Below, one piece after another: positions 48,177 to 57,514 of a stretch of 64,000 bases of DNA; the first letter of the stretch is position 1, and the number at the start of each line of letters is the position of its first letter. The notes under the pieces were generated by a model, which did no database searches, had not been told where the DNA came from, and was given only the letters and a program-made list of their open reading frames with translations. This DNA comes from Acinetobacter halotolerans. Lineage in GTDB: Bacteria; Pseudomonadota; Gammaproteobacteria; Pseudomonadales; Moraxellaceae. The stretch spans positions 62,001 through 126,000 of the forward strand of contig NZ_SGIM01000007.1 in NCBI RefSeq assembly GCF_004208515.1, written 5' to 3'. Position numbers and translations under genes: made by a program.

Positions 48177-49460
48177 ATGGAACTATTTCTTAATGGTAAA
48201 TCATTTGTAATTAAAGGTTTAGTGCTTACAGTCACAGCTTTAATGATGAGTGGGGCAAATGCGGCGGTCTCAGATAAAGAAGAAATTCAAAAGCTTCGTC
48301 AAGAGGTTGAAGCATTAAAAGCGTTAGTTCAAGAACAACGACAAGTACAACAACAGCAGCAACAAGTACAGCAACAACAACAAGTACAGTTAGCTGAAGT
48401 TAAAACACAACCGCAAGCAGTTGCACCCGTTTCCCCTTTAGCCTCATTAAAATCCAAAACAGGTGCTGATGTGAGCCTGTATGGTTTCGTTCGAGGAGAT
48501 GCGAACTACATTATTGAAGGTGCAGACGATGATTTTAACGCTGTAAGTAAGTCAACTGGCGAAACAAAAGATAAATTACGCGCAACAGCGAAAACGACGC
48601 GTCTTGGTTTAGATTTCACAACCCCGCTTGGTGACGAAAAAGTAGGTGGTAAAGTCGAGGTTGACTTTGCTGGTACGAATGAGGGATTACGTATCCGTCA
48701 TGCTTACTTAACTTACAATAACTGGTTATTTGGTCAAACAACCTCAAACTTCTTGTCAAATCACGCGCCAGAAATGATCGACTTCTCGACTAACATTGGT
48801 GGTGGTACCAAGCGTCTTCCACAAGTGCGTTATAACTACAAATTAAGTCCTACAACACAATTATTTGTTTCTGCTGAAGAGGGCGATAGCTCTGCAACAG
48901 GCGATACACTCAAGTATAGATTACCTGTGCTGACAGCTAAAGTGACGCAAGCTTATGCGGAAGGCAAAGGCTCTGCCTCAGCTCGCGCTTTAGTCGAAAA
49001 CTATAAGTCCGAAAAGGCGGATGACGATAAAACGGGTTGGGGAGTTGCTGTCGGTACAGATTTTAAAGTCGCTGATCCGTTGAAGCTTTTTGCTGATGCT
49101 TCTTATGTTGTAGGTAACAGTAGTTATTTATATGGTAGTAACACTGCCTATACGGTGGTCAATGATGCTATTGAACAGAATGAATTAATCGCAGTGCAGG
49201 TGGGTGGAACCTATAAGATTTTACCGAATCTACGTTCGACGTTAGCGTATGGTGCTCACTTCGCTGATGATGGTACTGACTATGCCAAAGCGAATGTCAC
49301 AGCCAATGAGAAAGTTCAACAAGCTTGGATCAACTTTATCTATACGCCAGTAAAACCAATTGATTTGGGCGTTGAATATATCAATGGTAAGCGCGAAACA
49401 TTCGAAGGTAAGTCTTTCAAAGATAATCGCGTCGGCTTAATGGCTAAATACAACTTCTAA
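48177..49460 (+). CDS. DcaP-like trimeric outer-membrane porin
   Basis: DcaP proteins are Acinetobacter porins linked to uptake of dicarboxylic acids and other anions. The 427-residue precursor has a signal peptide ending ANA, a short coiled coil (SDKEEIQKLRQEVEALKALVQEQRQ) and a Gln-rich stretch before the barrel. The barrel starts KTGADVSLYGFVRGDANYIIEG, includes AKTTRLGLDFTTPLG and ends GLMAKYNF. I choose the ATG at 48177 behind TAGGAG; a TTG lies one codon upstream. It is monocistronic with its own terminator. Confidence 0.88.
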   Translation: MELFLNGKSFVIKGLVLTVTALMMSGANAAVSDKEEIQKLRQEVEALKALVQEQRQVQQQQQQVQQQQQVQLAEVKTQPQAVAPVSPLASLKSKTGADVSLYGFVRGDANYIIEGADDDFNAVSKSTGETKDKLRATAKTTRLGLDFTTPLGDEKVGGKVEVDFAGTNEGLRIRHAYLTYNNWLFGQTTSNFLSNHAPEMIDFSTNIGGGTKRLPQVRYNYKLSPTTQLFVSAEEGDSSATGDTLKYRLPVLTAKVTQAYAEGKGSASARALVENYKSEKADDDKTGWGVAVGTDFKVADPLKLFADASYVVGNSSYLYGSNTAYTVVNDAIEQNELIAVQVGGTYKILPNLRSTLAYGAHFADDGTDYAKANVTANEKVQQAWINFIYTPVKPIDLGVEYINGKRETFEGKSFKDNRVGLMAKYNF

Positions 49461-49482
49461 AATTTGTTAAAACTCAAATTTT

Positions 49483-49512
49483 AAAAAATCGAGGTTTAAA
49501 CCTCGATTTTTT
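49483..49512 (+). terminator. Terminator of the dcaP-like gene
   Basis: AAAAAATCGAGG (49483-49494) pairs perfectly with CCTCGATTTTTT (49501-49512). Confidence 0.9.
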
Positions 49513-49558
49513 TGTTTATATAACTTTTGAAAGATTGAGGAGCTTGAGACATTCTGTC

Positions 49559-49575
49559 TTTAAGTCATTTTTAAG
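49559..49575 (+). promoter_or_regulatory. PmrA box upstream of pmrC
   Basis: TTTAAG (49559-49564), five bases, TTTAAG (49570-49575) matches the known PmrA consensus (YTTAAK-N5-YTTAAK) at every fixed position. It lies about 48 bases before the pmrC start. A further TTTAAG is at 49590-49595. It implies autoregulation of pmrCAB. Confidence 0.75.
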
Positions 49576-49623
49576 TTTCTAAAACTATATTTAAGTAGCT
49601 CAGCAATCGGTTTTTAGAATGTG

Positions 49624-51264
49624 ATGTCACTACAGAAAATCAAGACCCAGACCATCTCCCTATTTGCATTCAATCTGCTCCTTGCAATTTGGTTAGGTGT
49701 TTTTCTGAATATTGTATTCTATGAGAAAATACAAGCGCTCACGCCCTATACGGGGGTCAAGTCACGACTGTTCATCGCTGCATCGGTCATTGTGGTTGCA
49801 GCCGCATATTACTTTGTATTGCAGATTTTAAGCTGGACATGCACGGCCAAACCACTTGCAATTGCGCTGGTGGTGATTGGTGGTTTTTCTTCCTATGCTG
49901 TGACGAGCTTGGGAGTGTTGATCACGCCAGACCAAATTCAAAACCTGATGCAAACAGATATTGTTGAAGCGCGTGATATATGGTCTTGGGACTTGGTGAT
50001 ATGGGGTTTAGGGATGGTTGTGTTGCCTATCATTGTGATTTTATCAGTCACTTTGAGGCCAGAACCCATATGGCAAAAGATTTGGAAAAAAGCACTCGGT
50101 TTAGCGCTTTCCCTTGTGCTGGTTAGTGGTTTGTTATTTGTTTTTTATGTTGATTTTGCAGAGATTTTTCGTGAAAATCGTGATCTAAAAGAAATGATTT
50201 CACCACAAAATATGATCGAATCGGTTGCGTCTTATTATAAGCATAAAGCACCCAAACAGAATTTACCTTTGCTGAGCTACGGTACTGATGCAAAGATAGC
50301 CTCAATAGATCATTCAACATTGCCTAAATTGATGGTATTAGTCGTTGGTGAGACGGCCCGTGCAGAAAACTTTTCGTTAAATGGCTATGCTAAGAAGACC
50401 AATCCCAAACTCTCCAAACAAGATATTCTAAACTTTTCACAAGTCAGTTCTTGTGGGACAGCCACCGCCGTTTCGGTTCCATGCATGTTTTCAGGCATGC
50501 CGAGAGAAGATTATGATGAACAGCTTGCAAGTCATCGTGAGGGTTTACTGGATATTGCAAAACGTGCGGGTTATCAAGTCACTTGGATTGATAATAACTC
50601 GGGCTGTAAAGGGGCATGTGACCGCGTTGAACAGTTTAAAATCCCTGAATCTCTGCAACAGAAGTGGTGTAATGAGGGGGAATGTTTTGATGGTATTTTG
50701 ATTGATAGCCTAAAAGCATATTTAGCTGCACTTGATCAAAAGGATAGGCGACCGCGATTAATTGTTCTGCATCAAATCGGCAGTCATGGACCAGCTTATT
50801 ATCGGCGTGTCCCTCCACCATTCAAAGTGTTTAACCCCACTTGTGAAACCAATGCTATTCAAGGCTGTACACGAGAACAGTTAATGAACAGTTATGACAA
50901 TAGTTTACTTTATACCGATCATGTTTTAGATGCTTTAATTAAAACACTAAAAAATACAACGCAATATCAAACAGCTTTATGGTATTTATCTGATCATGGC
51001 GAGTCCACCGGTGAAAGTGGCATGTATTTGCATGGTGCGCCGTATGCGATTGCTCCGACCCAACAAACCCATATCCCAATGTTGATGTGGTTTTCTGACG
51101 CATGGAAACAACACGCAAAAAAACAAGTACAGTGCCTTGCTCAGCAAGGAAAAGTTGAGCTTAGCCAAGATAACTTATTTCCAACCATGCTGAGCTTGTT
51201 AGGTATTACGAGTAAGGTAATTAACCCTAAAAATGACATGTTACACACATGTTTGAATCCATAA
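49624..51264 (+). CDS. pmrC: Lipid A phosphoethanolamine transferase PmrC/EptA
   Basis: PmrC adds phosphoethanolamine to lipid A, lowering the negative surface charge and polymyxin binding. The 546-residue product has about five N-terminal membrane segments, then a periplasmic alkaline-phosphatase-like domain: VVGETARAENFSLNGY with the catalytic Thr, SCGTATAVSVPCMFSGM, WYLSDHGESTGESGMYLHGAPYAIAP, and several disulfide Cys (for example NNSGCKGACD). An in-frame GTG lies one codon upstream. It leads pmrCAB. Confidence 0.95.
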   Translation: MSLQKIKTQTISLFAFNLLLAIWLGVFLNIVFYEKIQALTPYTGVKSRLFIAASVIVVAAAYYFVLQILSWTCTAKPLAIALVVIGGFSSYAVTSLGVLITPDQIQNLMQTDIVEARDIWSWDLVIWGLGMVVLPIIVILSVTLRPEPIWQKIWKKALGLALSLVLVSGLLFVFYVDFAEIFRENRDLKEMISPQNMIESVASYYKHKAPKQNLPLLSYGTDAKIASIDHSTLPKLMVLVVGETARAENFSLNGYAKKTNPKLSKQDILNFSQVSSCGTATAVSVPCMFSGMPREDYDEQLASHREGLLDIAKRAGYQVTWIDNNSGCKGACDRVEQFKIPESLQQKWCNEGECFDGILIDSLKAYLAALDQKDRRPRLIVLHQIGSHGPAYYRRVPPPFKVFNPTCETNAIQGCTREQLMNSYDNSLLYTDHVLDALIKTLKNTTQYQTALWYLSDHGESTGESGMYLHGAPYAIAPTQQTHIPMLMWFSDAWKQHAKKQVQCLAQQGKVELSQDNLFPTMLSLLGITSKVINPKNDMLHTCLNP

Positions 51265-51276
51265 GGTGAGAGGCGC

Positions 51277-51954
51277 ATGACCAAAATCTTGATGATAGAA
51301 GATGATTTTATGATTGCAGAGTCAACATTGACACTATTGCAATATCATCAGTTTGATGTGGAGTGGGTCAACAATGGCGTGGATGGCTTGGCTTTGTTGA
51401 ACAAACACGATTTTGATTTAGTGTTATTGGACTTAGGTTTGCCGTTGATGGATGGGATGCAAATTCTGAAACAACTTCGTCAGCGCACCTCGATTCCTGT
51501 ATTAATTATTTCAGCACGTGATCAGCTACAAAACCGTGTGGATGGCTTAAATCAAGGCGCAGATGATTACTTGGTCAAACCCTATGAGTTTGATGAGCTA
51601 CTGGCACGGATCCATGCATTATTGCGTAGAGGGCATTCAGATACGGCTCAGCTAAAAAATCAATCTCAGTTACTCAAATGTGGTGAGTTGGTGCTTGATG
51701 TGGAACAGCATTTAGCGACTTTTAAGGGACAGCAAGTTGAGCTATCTAACCGTGAATGGGCAATTTTAATTCCAATGGTCACGCATCCGAATAAAATTTT
51801 CTCAAAGGTTAATCTTGAAGATAAGTTATATGATTTTGATAGCGAAGTGACCAGTAATACTATTGAAGTCTATGTACATCATTTACGTGCCAAGCTGGGC
51901 AAAGATTTTATTCGCACCATCCGTGGTTTGGGTTATCGTTTGGGACAATCATAA
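51277..51954 (+). CDS. pmrA: Response regulator PmrA
   Basis: PmrA is an OmpR-family regulator that activates lipid A modification genes. The 225-residue product has the receiver acidic pocket IEDD (7-10), phospho-acceptor Asp52 in VLLDLGLPLMDG, and DDYLVKPYEFDELLARI. A winged helix follows (LSNREWAILIPMVTHPNKIFSKVNLEDKLYDFD, ending IRGLGYRLG). It starts 12 bases after pmrC and 6 bases separate it from pmrB. Confidence 0.95.
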   Translation: MTKILMIEDDFMIAESTLTLLQYHQFDVEWVNNGVDGLALLNKHDFDLVLLDLGLPLMDGMQILKQLRQRTSIPVLIISARDQLQNRVDGLNQGADDYLVKPYEFDELLARIHALLRRGHSDTAQLKNQSQLLKCGELVLDVEQHLATFKGQQVELSNREWAILIPMVTHPNKIFSKVNLEDKLYDFDSEVTSNTIEVYVHHLRAKLGKDFIRTIRGLGYRLGQS

Positions 51955-51960
51955 AAACTG

Positions 51961-53337
51961 ATGAAAACGGTTAAGCATTATTCGCTCAAGAAAAGGCTGA
52001 TTTGGGGAACGTCTATTTTTAGCCTCTTATTGGGCTGTTTATTGATTTTGGCCGCCTATAAAATTTCATTGCATGAAGTCGATAAGATTTTAGATACGCA
52101 AATGCAATATATGGCAGAGCAATCCGCGACCCGACCTATACCGACGATGGCCAGCCGTATTGAATCACACGAAACCTATTATTATCATCAAGAAGGGTTG
52201 TTGGTTGATATTTGGGCATATCATGATCACAACCATTTATCCGATCCAAGTCAGTTATTGCTTCCGCCAGTCAAACAAGCTGGTTTTTATAGTCAGCAGA
52301 CCAATCAAGGGAACTGGCGCGTTTATGTGATTCCACTTAAACACTATCAGATACAAGTGAGCCAACGTGAAAGTGTACGTCAAACCTTTGCTTGGGAGTT
52401 GGCGGGCAGCATGTTTATGCCCTACGTGCTGCTTTTGCCGATCGCAATCTTACTTTTGGCATTTATTATCAGTTTGAATCTAAAGCCTTTAGATGATTTT
52501 AAGACAGAACTGACTCAGCGTGATTCGGATGGGCTGGCGCCGATTAACAGTGATCATTATCCTCAAGAGTTGATGCCGACGATTGAAGAAATGAATCGTT
52601 TATTTGAGCGGATTCAACATGCGCAAACTGAGCAAAAGCAATTTATTGCAGATGCGGCACATGAGCTAAGAACCCCTGTCACTGCACTTAATTTACAAAC
52701 TCGGATTTTGATTGGACAGTTTCCTGAACATGAAGCTTTACAAAATTTAAGTAAAGGTTTAGCGCGTATTCAACATTTGGTCACGCAGCTATTAGCACTG
52801 GCAAAACAAGATGTTGCATTGAGCATGATTGAACCCAATACACATTTTCGCCTAAATGATGTGGCCTTAAATTGCGTTGAGCAATTGGTCAATCTAGCTA
52901 TGCAAAAAGAAATTGATTTAGGCTTTGAACGCAACGAGTTGATTGAAATGCAGAGCATTGAATCCACGGTACATTCGATTATTTTTAATCTGATTGACAA
53001 TGCGATTAAGTACACACCCAACCAAGGCATTATTAATATTTCTGTTTTTAGTGATACGGATGACTTTGCCTATATCCAAATCGAAGATAGTGGGGCGGGT
53101 ATTGAGCCAGAAAAATATGACGAAGTATTAAAACGTTTCTATCGTATTCATCATCACTTGGAAGTGGGGAGTGGTTTGGGGCTTTCGATTGTGGATAAAG
53201 CAACCCAACGCCTAGGCGGGGTGCTAACTTTATCGAGAAGTATGGACTTGGGTGGCTTATCGGTATTGGTAAAATTACCGAAGGTATTGGGATCCTATGA
53301 AGACCATACCAAGCTCAATGCTAAAAAAAACAACTAA
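51961..53337 (+). CDS. pmrB: Sensor histidine kinase PmrB
   Basis: PmrB phosphorylates PmrA in response to envelope signals; changes in it are a known route to colistin resistance. The 458-residue product has two membrane segments (about 14-34 and 142-170) around a periplasmic domain, the His-box QFIADAAHELRTPVTALNLQ near 230, and ATPase motifs NLIDNAIKYTPN, IEDSGAGIEPE and GSGLGLSIVDKA. Length is close to A. baumannii PmrB (about 444). No truncation is seen. Confidence 0.95.
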   Translation: MKTVKHYSLKKRLIWGTSIFSLLLGCLLILAAYKISLHEVDKILDTQMQYMAEQSATRPIPTMASRIESHETYYYHQEGLLVDIWAYHDHNHLSDPSQLLLPPVKQAGFYSQQTNQGNWRVYVIPLKHYQIQVSQRESVRQTFAWELAGSMFMPYVLLLPIAILLLAFIISLNLKPLDDFKTELTQRDSDGLAPINSDHYPQELMPTIEEMNRLFERIQHAQTEQKQFIADAAHELRTPVTALNLQTRILIGQFPEHEALQNLSKGLARIQHLVTQLLALAKQDVALSMIEPNTHFRLNDVALNCVEQLVNLAMQKEIDLGFERNELIEMQSIESTVHSIIFNLIDNAIKYTPNQGIINISVFSDTDDFAYIQIEDSGAGIEPEKYDEVLKRFYRIHHHLEVGSGLGLSIVDKATQRLGGVLTLSRSMDLGGLSVLVKLPKVLGSYEDHTKLNAKKNN

Positions 53338-53347
53338 ACCCTTTATT

Positions 53348-54157
53348 TTAGGCTGTTTCAGCTTCTGCTTGATCTCTTAAATAACGGAGAAATAACACGC
53401 ATTTTTGAATGCGCTTTCCGTCATTACCGACTTTGCTGACTTTGAGGCGCAATACCCAATTTAAGCGTTTGCCGACCTTACAGATATCTTTATAGACTTG
53501 CGGTTCAGTCTGCAAAGCATTATGAAAAATTTGGCTTGCTTCAGTCAATTGTTCAAACTCAAAATGATAAGCAGTTGAAAAAATAAACAGCAACCAGTCT
53601 CGAACAAAACAATCATGTAGGCTGAGTACATCAAGTGGGTCTGTTTCAAAATCAATAAAACTAAACTGATTTTGTTTATCCACTAGAATATTACGAGCAA
53701 AAGCTTCACTTAAATATCCATCCTTCACATGCAGATTTTGGATGGCTTGGATGGCTTGAGTAAACAATAAAAACTGTGCTTCAGGCTTGGTTTTACGAGT
53801 TGCCAAGGCTTGATCCAGTTGTTTCACTTTACTTTTATGTTGTGTGCTGAGGTCTTCTAATAAAATGCCTTTTTCGGATAGTGCTAAAACATTAGGGGTA
53901 GAAATCCCGAGTGTTTTGAGTTGTTGGATACGTTTATATTCACATTGAATCGCAGCAGCCCCGCCTTGATTGGGAACAGGGATCATTGCACCCAAATTAA
54001 AGATTTTGGCGAGCCATTTTAAAGGGGTATATAGCCACAACCCATGACGTTCAGATGCTTTTTTTAACCATACTTTAGATGCATTTAATTCATATGCTTG
54101 AATCGAATCTTGTTGAGTGGTAACAGTAGTTTCTAAGAATTTTTGAAAGTCATCCAT
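53348..54157 (-). CDS. Protein-kinase-fold protein, BUD32/LPS-kinase-like
   Basis: The 269-residue product starts at ATG (MDDFQKFLETTVTTQQ). It has a kinase-like core: VWLKKAS (candidate ATP-binding Lys), EYKRIQQLKTLGISTPNVLALSEKGILLEDL (helix C and hinge region), LHVKDGYLSEAFARNILVD (catalytic-loop-like with Asn) and FIDFETDP (DFD-like metal motif). Relatives include Bud32-type and LPS core kinases. The catalytic-loop Asp is not in its usual HxD form. It is convergent with pmrB, 10 bases apart. The substrate is unknown. Confidence 0.7.
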   Translation of the reverse strand: MDDFQKFLETTVTTQQDSIQAYELNASKVWLKKASERHGLWLYTPLKWLAKIFNLGAMIPVPNQGGAAAIQCEYKRIQQLKTLGISTPNVLALSEKGILLEDLSTQHKSKVKQLDQALATRKTKPEAQFLLFTQAIQAIQNLHVKDGYLSEAFARNILVDKQNQFSFIDFETDPLDVLSLHDCFVRDWLLFIFSTAYHFEFEQLTEASQIFHNALQTEPQVYKDICKVGKRLNWVLRLKVSKVGNDGKRIQKCVLFLRYLRDQAEAETA

Positions 54158-54283
54158 TAGCAGCAATCTATTCCTAAGTCATCATACCCATTTCAATCAG
54201 CAGTCACTTTACCATATTGTAGCTCTTAAGCGGAATTGAAATACATTAATCATATGACTTATCAATATGATAAATAATATAAA

Positions 54284-54300
54284 GCAGCCCAGAAGGCTGC
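54284..54300 (-). terminator. Hairpin after gltL
   Basis: GCAGCC (54284-54289) pairs with GGCTGC (54295-54300), followed on the minus strand by an AT-rich run; probable end of gltIJKL. Confidence 0.6.
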
Positions 54301-54320
54301 CTCAAATCGATATAAGTAAC

Positions 54321-55064
54321 TCAGTGTAGAATTTTATCAAGAAACTGCTGAGCACGTTCGCCACGTGGTGCGCCAAAGAATTCATCTTTAGAACAGTCTT
54401 CCACAATTTTTCCTTGATCCATGAAAATAATGCGATTGGCAACCTGACGGGCAAAGCCCATTTCATGAGTGACACACATCATGGTCATGCCTTCTTTTGC
54501 AAGTCCCACCATCACGTCAAGCACTTCATTGATCATTTCGGGGTCAAGTGCAGAAGTTGGCTCATCAAATAACATGGCAATCGGGTCCATGCATAGGGCA
54601 CGGGCAATTGCGACACGTTGCTGCTGACCGCCGGAAAGCTGCGCAGGATATTTGGCAGCTTGTTCGCTTAAGCCAACTCGATCTAGATAAGCCAATCCCT
54701 TTTTATTTGCCTCTGCTTCTGAGCGTCCAAGGACTTTGATTTGCGCAATGGTGAGGTTCTCAGTAATGCTCAAGTGTGGAAACAGTTCAAAGTGCTGAAA
54801 TACCATGCCCACACGACTGCGTAGTTTGGTCATATCTGTTTTGGGATCATGAATGGGGATGCCATCCACAATAATTTTACCTTGCTGAAAAGGCTCTAGA
54901 CCATTGACCGTTTTAATCAGGGTTGATTTTCCTGAGCCTGATGGACCACAGACCACAACCACTTCGCCTTGACGAATCTGAGTCGTGCAGTCAGTCAGTA
55001 CCTGAAATTGTTCATACCACTTACTGACATTTTGGAGGTCTATCATTACTTTATTTTCGCTCAT
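54321..55064 (-). CDS. gltL: Glutamate/aspartate ABC transporter, ATP-binding protein
   Basis: The ATPase powers polar amino-acid import. The 247-residue product has Walker A GPSGSGKST (about residue 38), the Q-loop MVFQHFELFPH, ABC signature LSGGQQQRVAIARAL and Walker B MLFDEPTSALDPE with the His-loop VTHEM. It is typical of the HisP/GlnQ/GltL group. Its start overlaps the gltK stop by four bases (ATGA). Confidence 0.93.
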   Translation of the reverse strand: MSENKVMIDLQNVSKWYEQFQVLTDCTTQIRQGEVVVVCGPSGSGKSTLIKTVNGLEPFQQGKIIVDGIPIHDPKTDMTKLRSRVGMVFQHFELFPHLSITENLTIAQIKVLGRSEAEANKKGLAYLDRVGLSEQAAKYPAQLSGGQQQRVAIARALCMDPIAMLFDEPTSALDPEMINEVLDVMVGLAKEGMTMMCVTHEMGFARQVANRIIFMDQGKIVEDCSKDEFFGAPRGERAQQFLDKILH

Positions 55065-55744
55065 ACACGTAACCTCCTTTGTAAACGTTTAACTGCGAAT
55101 GTCGCGATGGCACTGACGGTAAAGTACACCAATCCTGCAAATAAAATATATTGGGTCAGCAATGCCATTAAGTCTCCGCGGACATAGTTTGTTCTGAAAA
55201 AGTCCAGCAAGCCAATGGCATACACCATGGTAGAATCCTGAAATAGAATAATCGTTTGCTGAAGCAGCAATGGGGTCATTTTTCTGAATGCCTGAGGCAG
55301 AATAATCAGCCGCATAGACTGACCATAACTCATACCCAGTGCAGCGGCAGCAGCAGCCTGACCTTTGGGAATCGACTGAATACCCGCACGCACAATTTCA
55401 GAAAAATAAGCAGCTTCAAACAACATGAATGCCACAATGCTGGAAACGAGGGCCGTATCAATAGTCAAATACTTGCCTGTGATCGCGGTATAAATAAACG
55501 GAACGGCAAAATAAAACCACATCAGTACTAGCAGCAGGGGAATGGAACGAAAGAGGTTCACATAAGCCTGAGCAATCAGATTTAGGGTTTTGATTGAAGA
55601 TAGACGCATCATTGCGAGCAACGTACCAATCACAATACCGCCAAGTGTGGCAATAACCACTACTTTTAAGGTGATGCTGAAACCGTGCCAAAGCGCAGGT
55701 CCTGATTGTTGTAGATCATTCAGAAAAGAAGTGAGCCATTCCAT
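55061..55744 (-). CDS. gltK: Glutamate/aspartate ABC transporter permease
   Basis: This inner-membrane permease of the HisMQ family is 227 residues long with about five membrane segments. It has the conserved N-terminal GFSITLKVVVIATLGGIVIGTLLAMMRLS, YVNLFRSIPLLLVLMWFYFAVP and the cytoplasmic coupling loop EIVRAGIQSIPKGQAAAAAALGMSYGQSMRLIILPQAFR. One base separates it from gltJ and it overlaps gltL. Confidence 0.92.
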   Translation of the reverse strand: MEWLTSFLNDLQQSGPALWHGFSITLKVVVIATLGGIVIGTLLAMMRLSSIKTLNLIAQAYVNLFRSIPLLLVLMWFYFAVPFIYTAITGKYLTIDTALVSSIVAFMLFEAAYFSEIVRAGIQSIPKGQAAAAAALGMSYGQSMRLIILPQAFRKMTPLLLQQTIILFQDSTMVYAIGLLDFFRTNYVRGDLMALLTQYILFAGLVYFTVSAIATFAVKRLQRRLRV

Positions 55745-55745
55745 A

Positions 55746-56492
55746 CTACTTTCCTCCTGATGATATTAAACCAGGAACACGCAGACGTTTTTCCAGCAGG
55801 TTCATTGCAGAAATGAGACAGATGTTGATCACAATGAAAATGAGGGTAACGAAGGTATAAATTTCGATGGTATTCTGAGTGTATTCACTGATGGTTTTCA
55901 TTTGCGAAATGATTTCTGCAACCCCGACGAGAGAAGCCACAGAGGTGTTCTTCACGCAGTTGGTCAGCTCTGAACTGAGTGGAGGTAAAATGGTACGAAA
56001 GGACTGTGGTAGAATCACATAACGATACAATTGCGCCGTGGTAAACCCCATGGCATAACCTGCATTAATTTGACCTTGGGGTAAGGCTTCAATGCCTGTC
56101 CGAACTTGTTCGCAGACACGTGCTGCGGTAAATAGTCCCAGTCCGATACTGGCAGAAATCAATGCTGTGGTATTGGCACCAAGATCACTCATCCACCAGT
56201 TTTTAATGGGTGCAGGTAGAAAGTTGGGAACCACATAAAACCAGATAAATAATTGAACGAGTAAAGGAACATTTCTAAACAAAGTGACATAGGCCGTACC
56301 TATGGCTCTGGCTGTTTTATTCGGGAGGGTGCGCATAATGCCAAGTATGCTGCCAAGAAGCATGGCAATGGTCCATGCCACTACAGCAATAACCACCAGC
56401 CATCCTAGACCCGTTATAATCCAGTTCAGGTACGTGGTATCTCCCACACCTGTAGACTGCCATAAAACTCCCCAGTTCCAGCTATAATTCAT
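55746..56492 (-). CDS. gltJ: Glutamate/aspartate ABC transporter permease
   Basis: I start at the ATG giving MNYSWNWGVLWQSTG (248 aa), which has CAGGAG upstream; the open frame reaches ten codons further. Membrane segments include WIITGLGWLVVIAVVAWTIAMLLGSILGIM. The HisMQ coupling loop is EQVRTGIEALPQGQINAGYAMGFTTAQLYRYVILPQSFR. It pairs with GltK to form the channel. Confidence 0.92.
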   Translation of the reverse strand: MNYSWNWGVLWQSTGVGDTTYLNWIITGLGWLVVIAVVAWTIAMLLGSILGIMRTLPNKTARAIGTAYVTLFRNVPLLVQLFIWFYVVPNFLPAPIKNWWMSDLGANTTALISASIGLGLFTAARVCEQVRTGIEALPQGQINAGYAMGFTTAQLYRYVILPQSFRTILPPLSSELTNCVKNTSVASLVGVAEIISQMKTISEYTQNTIEIYTFVTLIFIVINICLISAMNLLEKRLRVPGLISSGGK

Positions 56493-56569
56493 AATAACTC
56501 CTGAGAAGAAGCGGGAGAACATCCACTGTTCCCCGATTCCGCAATAATATTTTAGTTATATGCGATAAA

Positions 56570-57514
56570 TTACTGATCTCGATCATGCGGATTGCTGATT
56601 AACGCTTTCAGTTGATCAGACATCTCAAAGTTCAGGTTAATGTTTTTAGGTGGAATCGGTTGCTGGAACCATTTTTCATACATTTGATTGATTTCACCTG
56701 AAGCATAAGTTGCTTTAATCGCGTCATCGACCACCTGTTTAAAGCCTGTATCGCCTTTGCGCAGCATACAGCCATAAATTTCTTGAATAGGTGCAGTTCC
56801 AACGATATCCCATTTATTTGGGTCTTTGGCTTTAGATTTTTCACCAGCAAGCAAAATATCATCCATCATAAACGCGACAGCACGACCATTTTGTAACATC
56901 AGGAATGACTCAGCATGGTCTTTGGCTGAAATGATTTCACCAATCCCTAATTCTTGCTGATGCTGACGGATATAGCGCTCAGATGTGGTGCCTGCGGTCG
57001 TAACCAGTTTTTTGCCTTTTAAATCAGCAAAATCCTTAATTCCTGAATCCTTTGCAGTTAATAGTCTCGAACCAACCTCAAAGAAGCCAACTGAGAAATC
57101 GACTTGTTGCTGCCGCTCTTTGTTATTGGTGGTAGAGCCACATTCCAAATCCACAGTACCGTTCGACACCAACGGGATACGATTTTGACTGGTGACGAGG
57201 TTATAGCGAATTTTCAGATCAGGCATGTTGAGTTTTTGCTTAACGGCCTCTACAACTTTAAGTTGTAAATCATGTGCATAACCGACAGGTTGGTTCGGGC
57301 TTGCTGCAATGTAGGAAAATGGAATGGACGAGTCTCGATAACCCAGCACGATGGTGCCAGAGCTTTTAATTTTGTTTAAAGTACCAGATGTAGATGTGTC
57401 ACCTTCAGTGGCTTTGTCACCAGCAGCAGGGGCTTTATTGTCACTACAAGCACTTAAGCCGAACATTAAAGCGCTTGCGCAAAGCAGAGAGGTCATGGTG
57501 CGTTTATGTGTCAT
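56570..57514 (-). CDS. gltI: Glutamate/aspartate ABC transporter substrate-binding lipoprotein
   Basis: I start at the ATG giving MTHKRTMTSLLCASALMFGLSAC (314 aa), behind AAAAGGAG. The lipobox FGLSAC gives a lipid-anchored form, followed by an Asp/Thr-rich linker. The binding-protein fold has SGTIVLGYRDSSIPFSYIAASPNQPVGYAHDLQ, DLECGSTTNNKERQQQVDFSVGFFEVG and LKGKKLVTTAGTTSERYI. It leads gltIJKL and belongs to the GltI group for acidic amino acids. Confidence 0.92.
   Translation of the reverse strand: MTHKRTMTSLLCASALMFGLSACSDNKAPAAGDKATEGDTSTSGTLNKIKSSGTIVLGYRDSSIPFSYIAASPNQPVGYAHDLQLKVVEAVKQKLNMPDLKIRYNLVTSQNRIPLVSNGTVDLECGSTTNNKERQQQVDFSVGFFEVGSRLLTAKDSGIKDFADLKGKKLVTTAGTTSERYIRQHQQELGIGEIISAKDHAESFLMLQNGRAVAFMMDDILLAGEKSKAKDPNKWDIVGTAPIQEIYGCMLRKGDTGFKQVVDDAIKATYASGEINQMYEKWFQQPIPPKNINLNFEMSDQLKALISNPHDRDQ

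Noticed and set aside
48340-48400. Repeat array in the dcaP-like gene (CAA/CAG-rich)
   Set aside because: It is a Gln-rich coiled-coil segment in frame, not a CRISPR or mobile repeat.
51608-51613. GGATCC inside pmrA as another VanR site
   Set aside because: It lies in coding sequence without the flanking TTGGATCCA symmetry; a chance hexamer.
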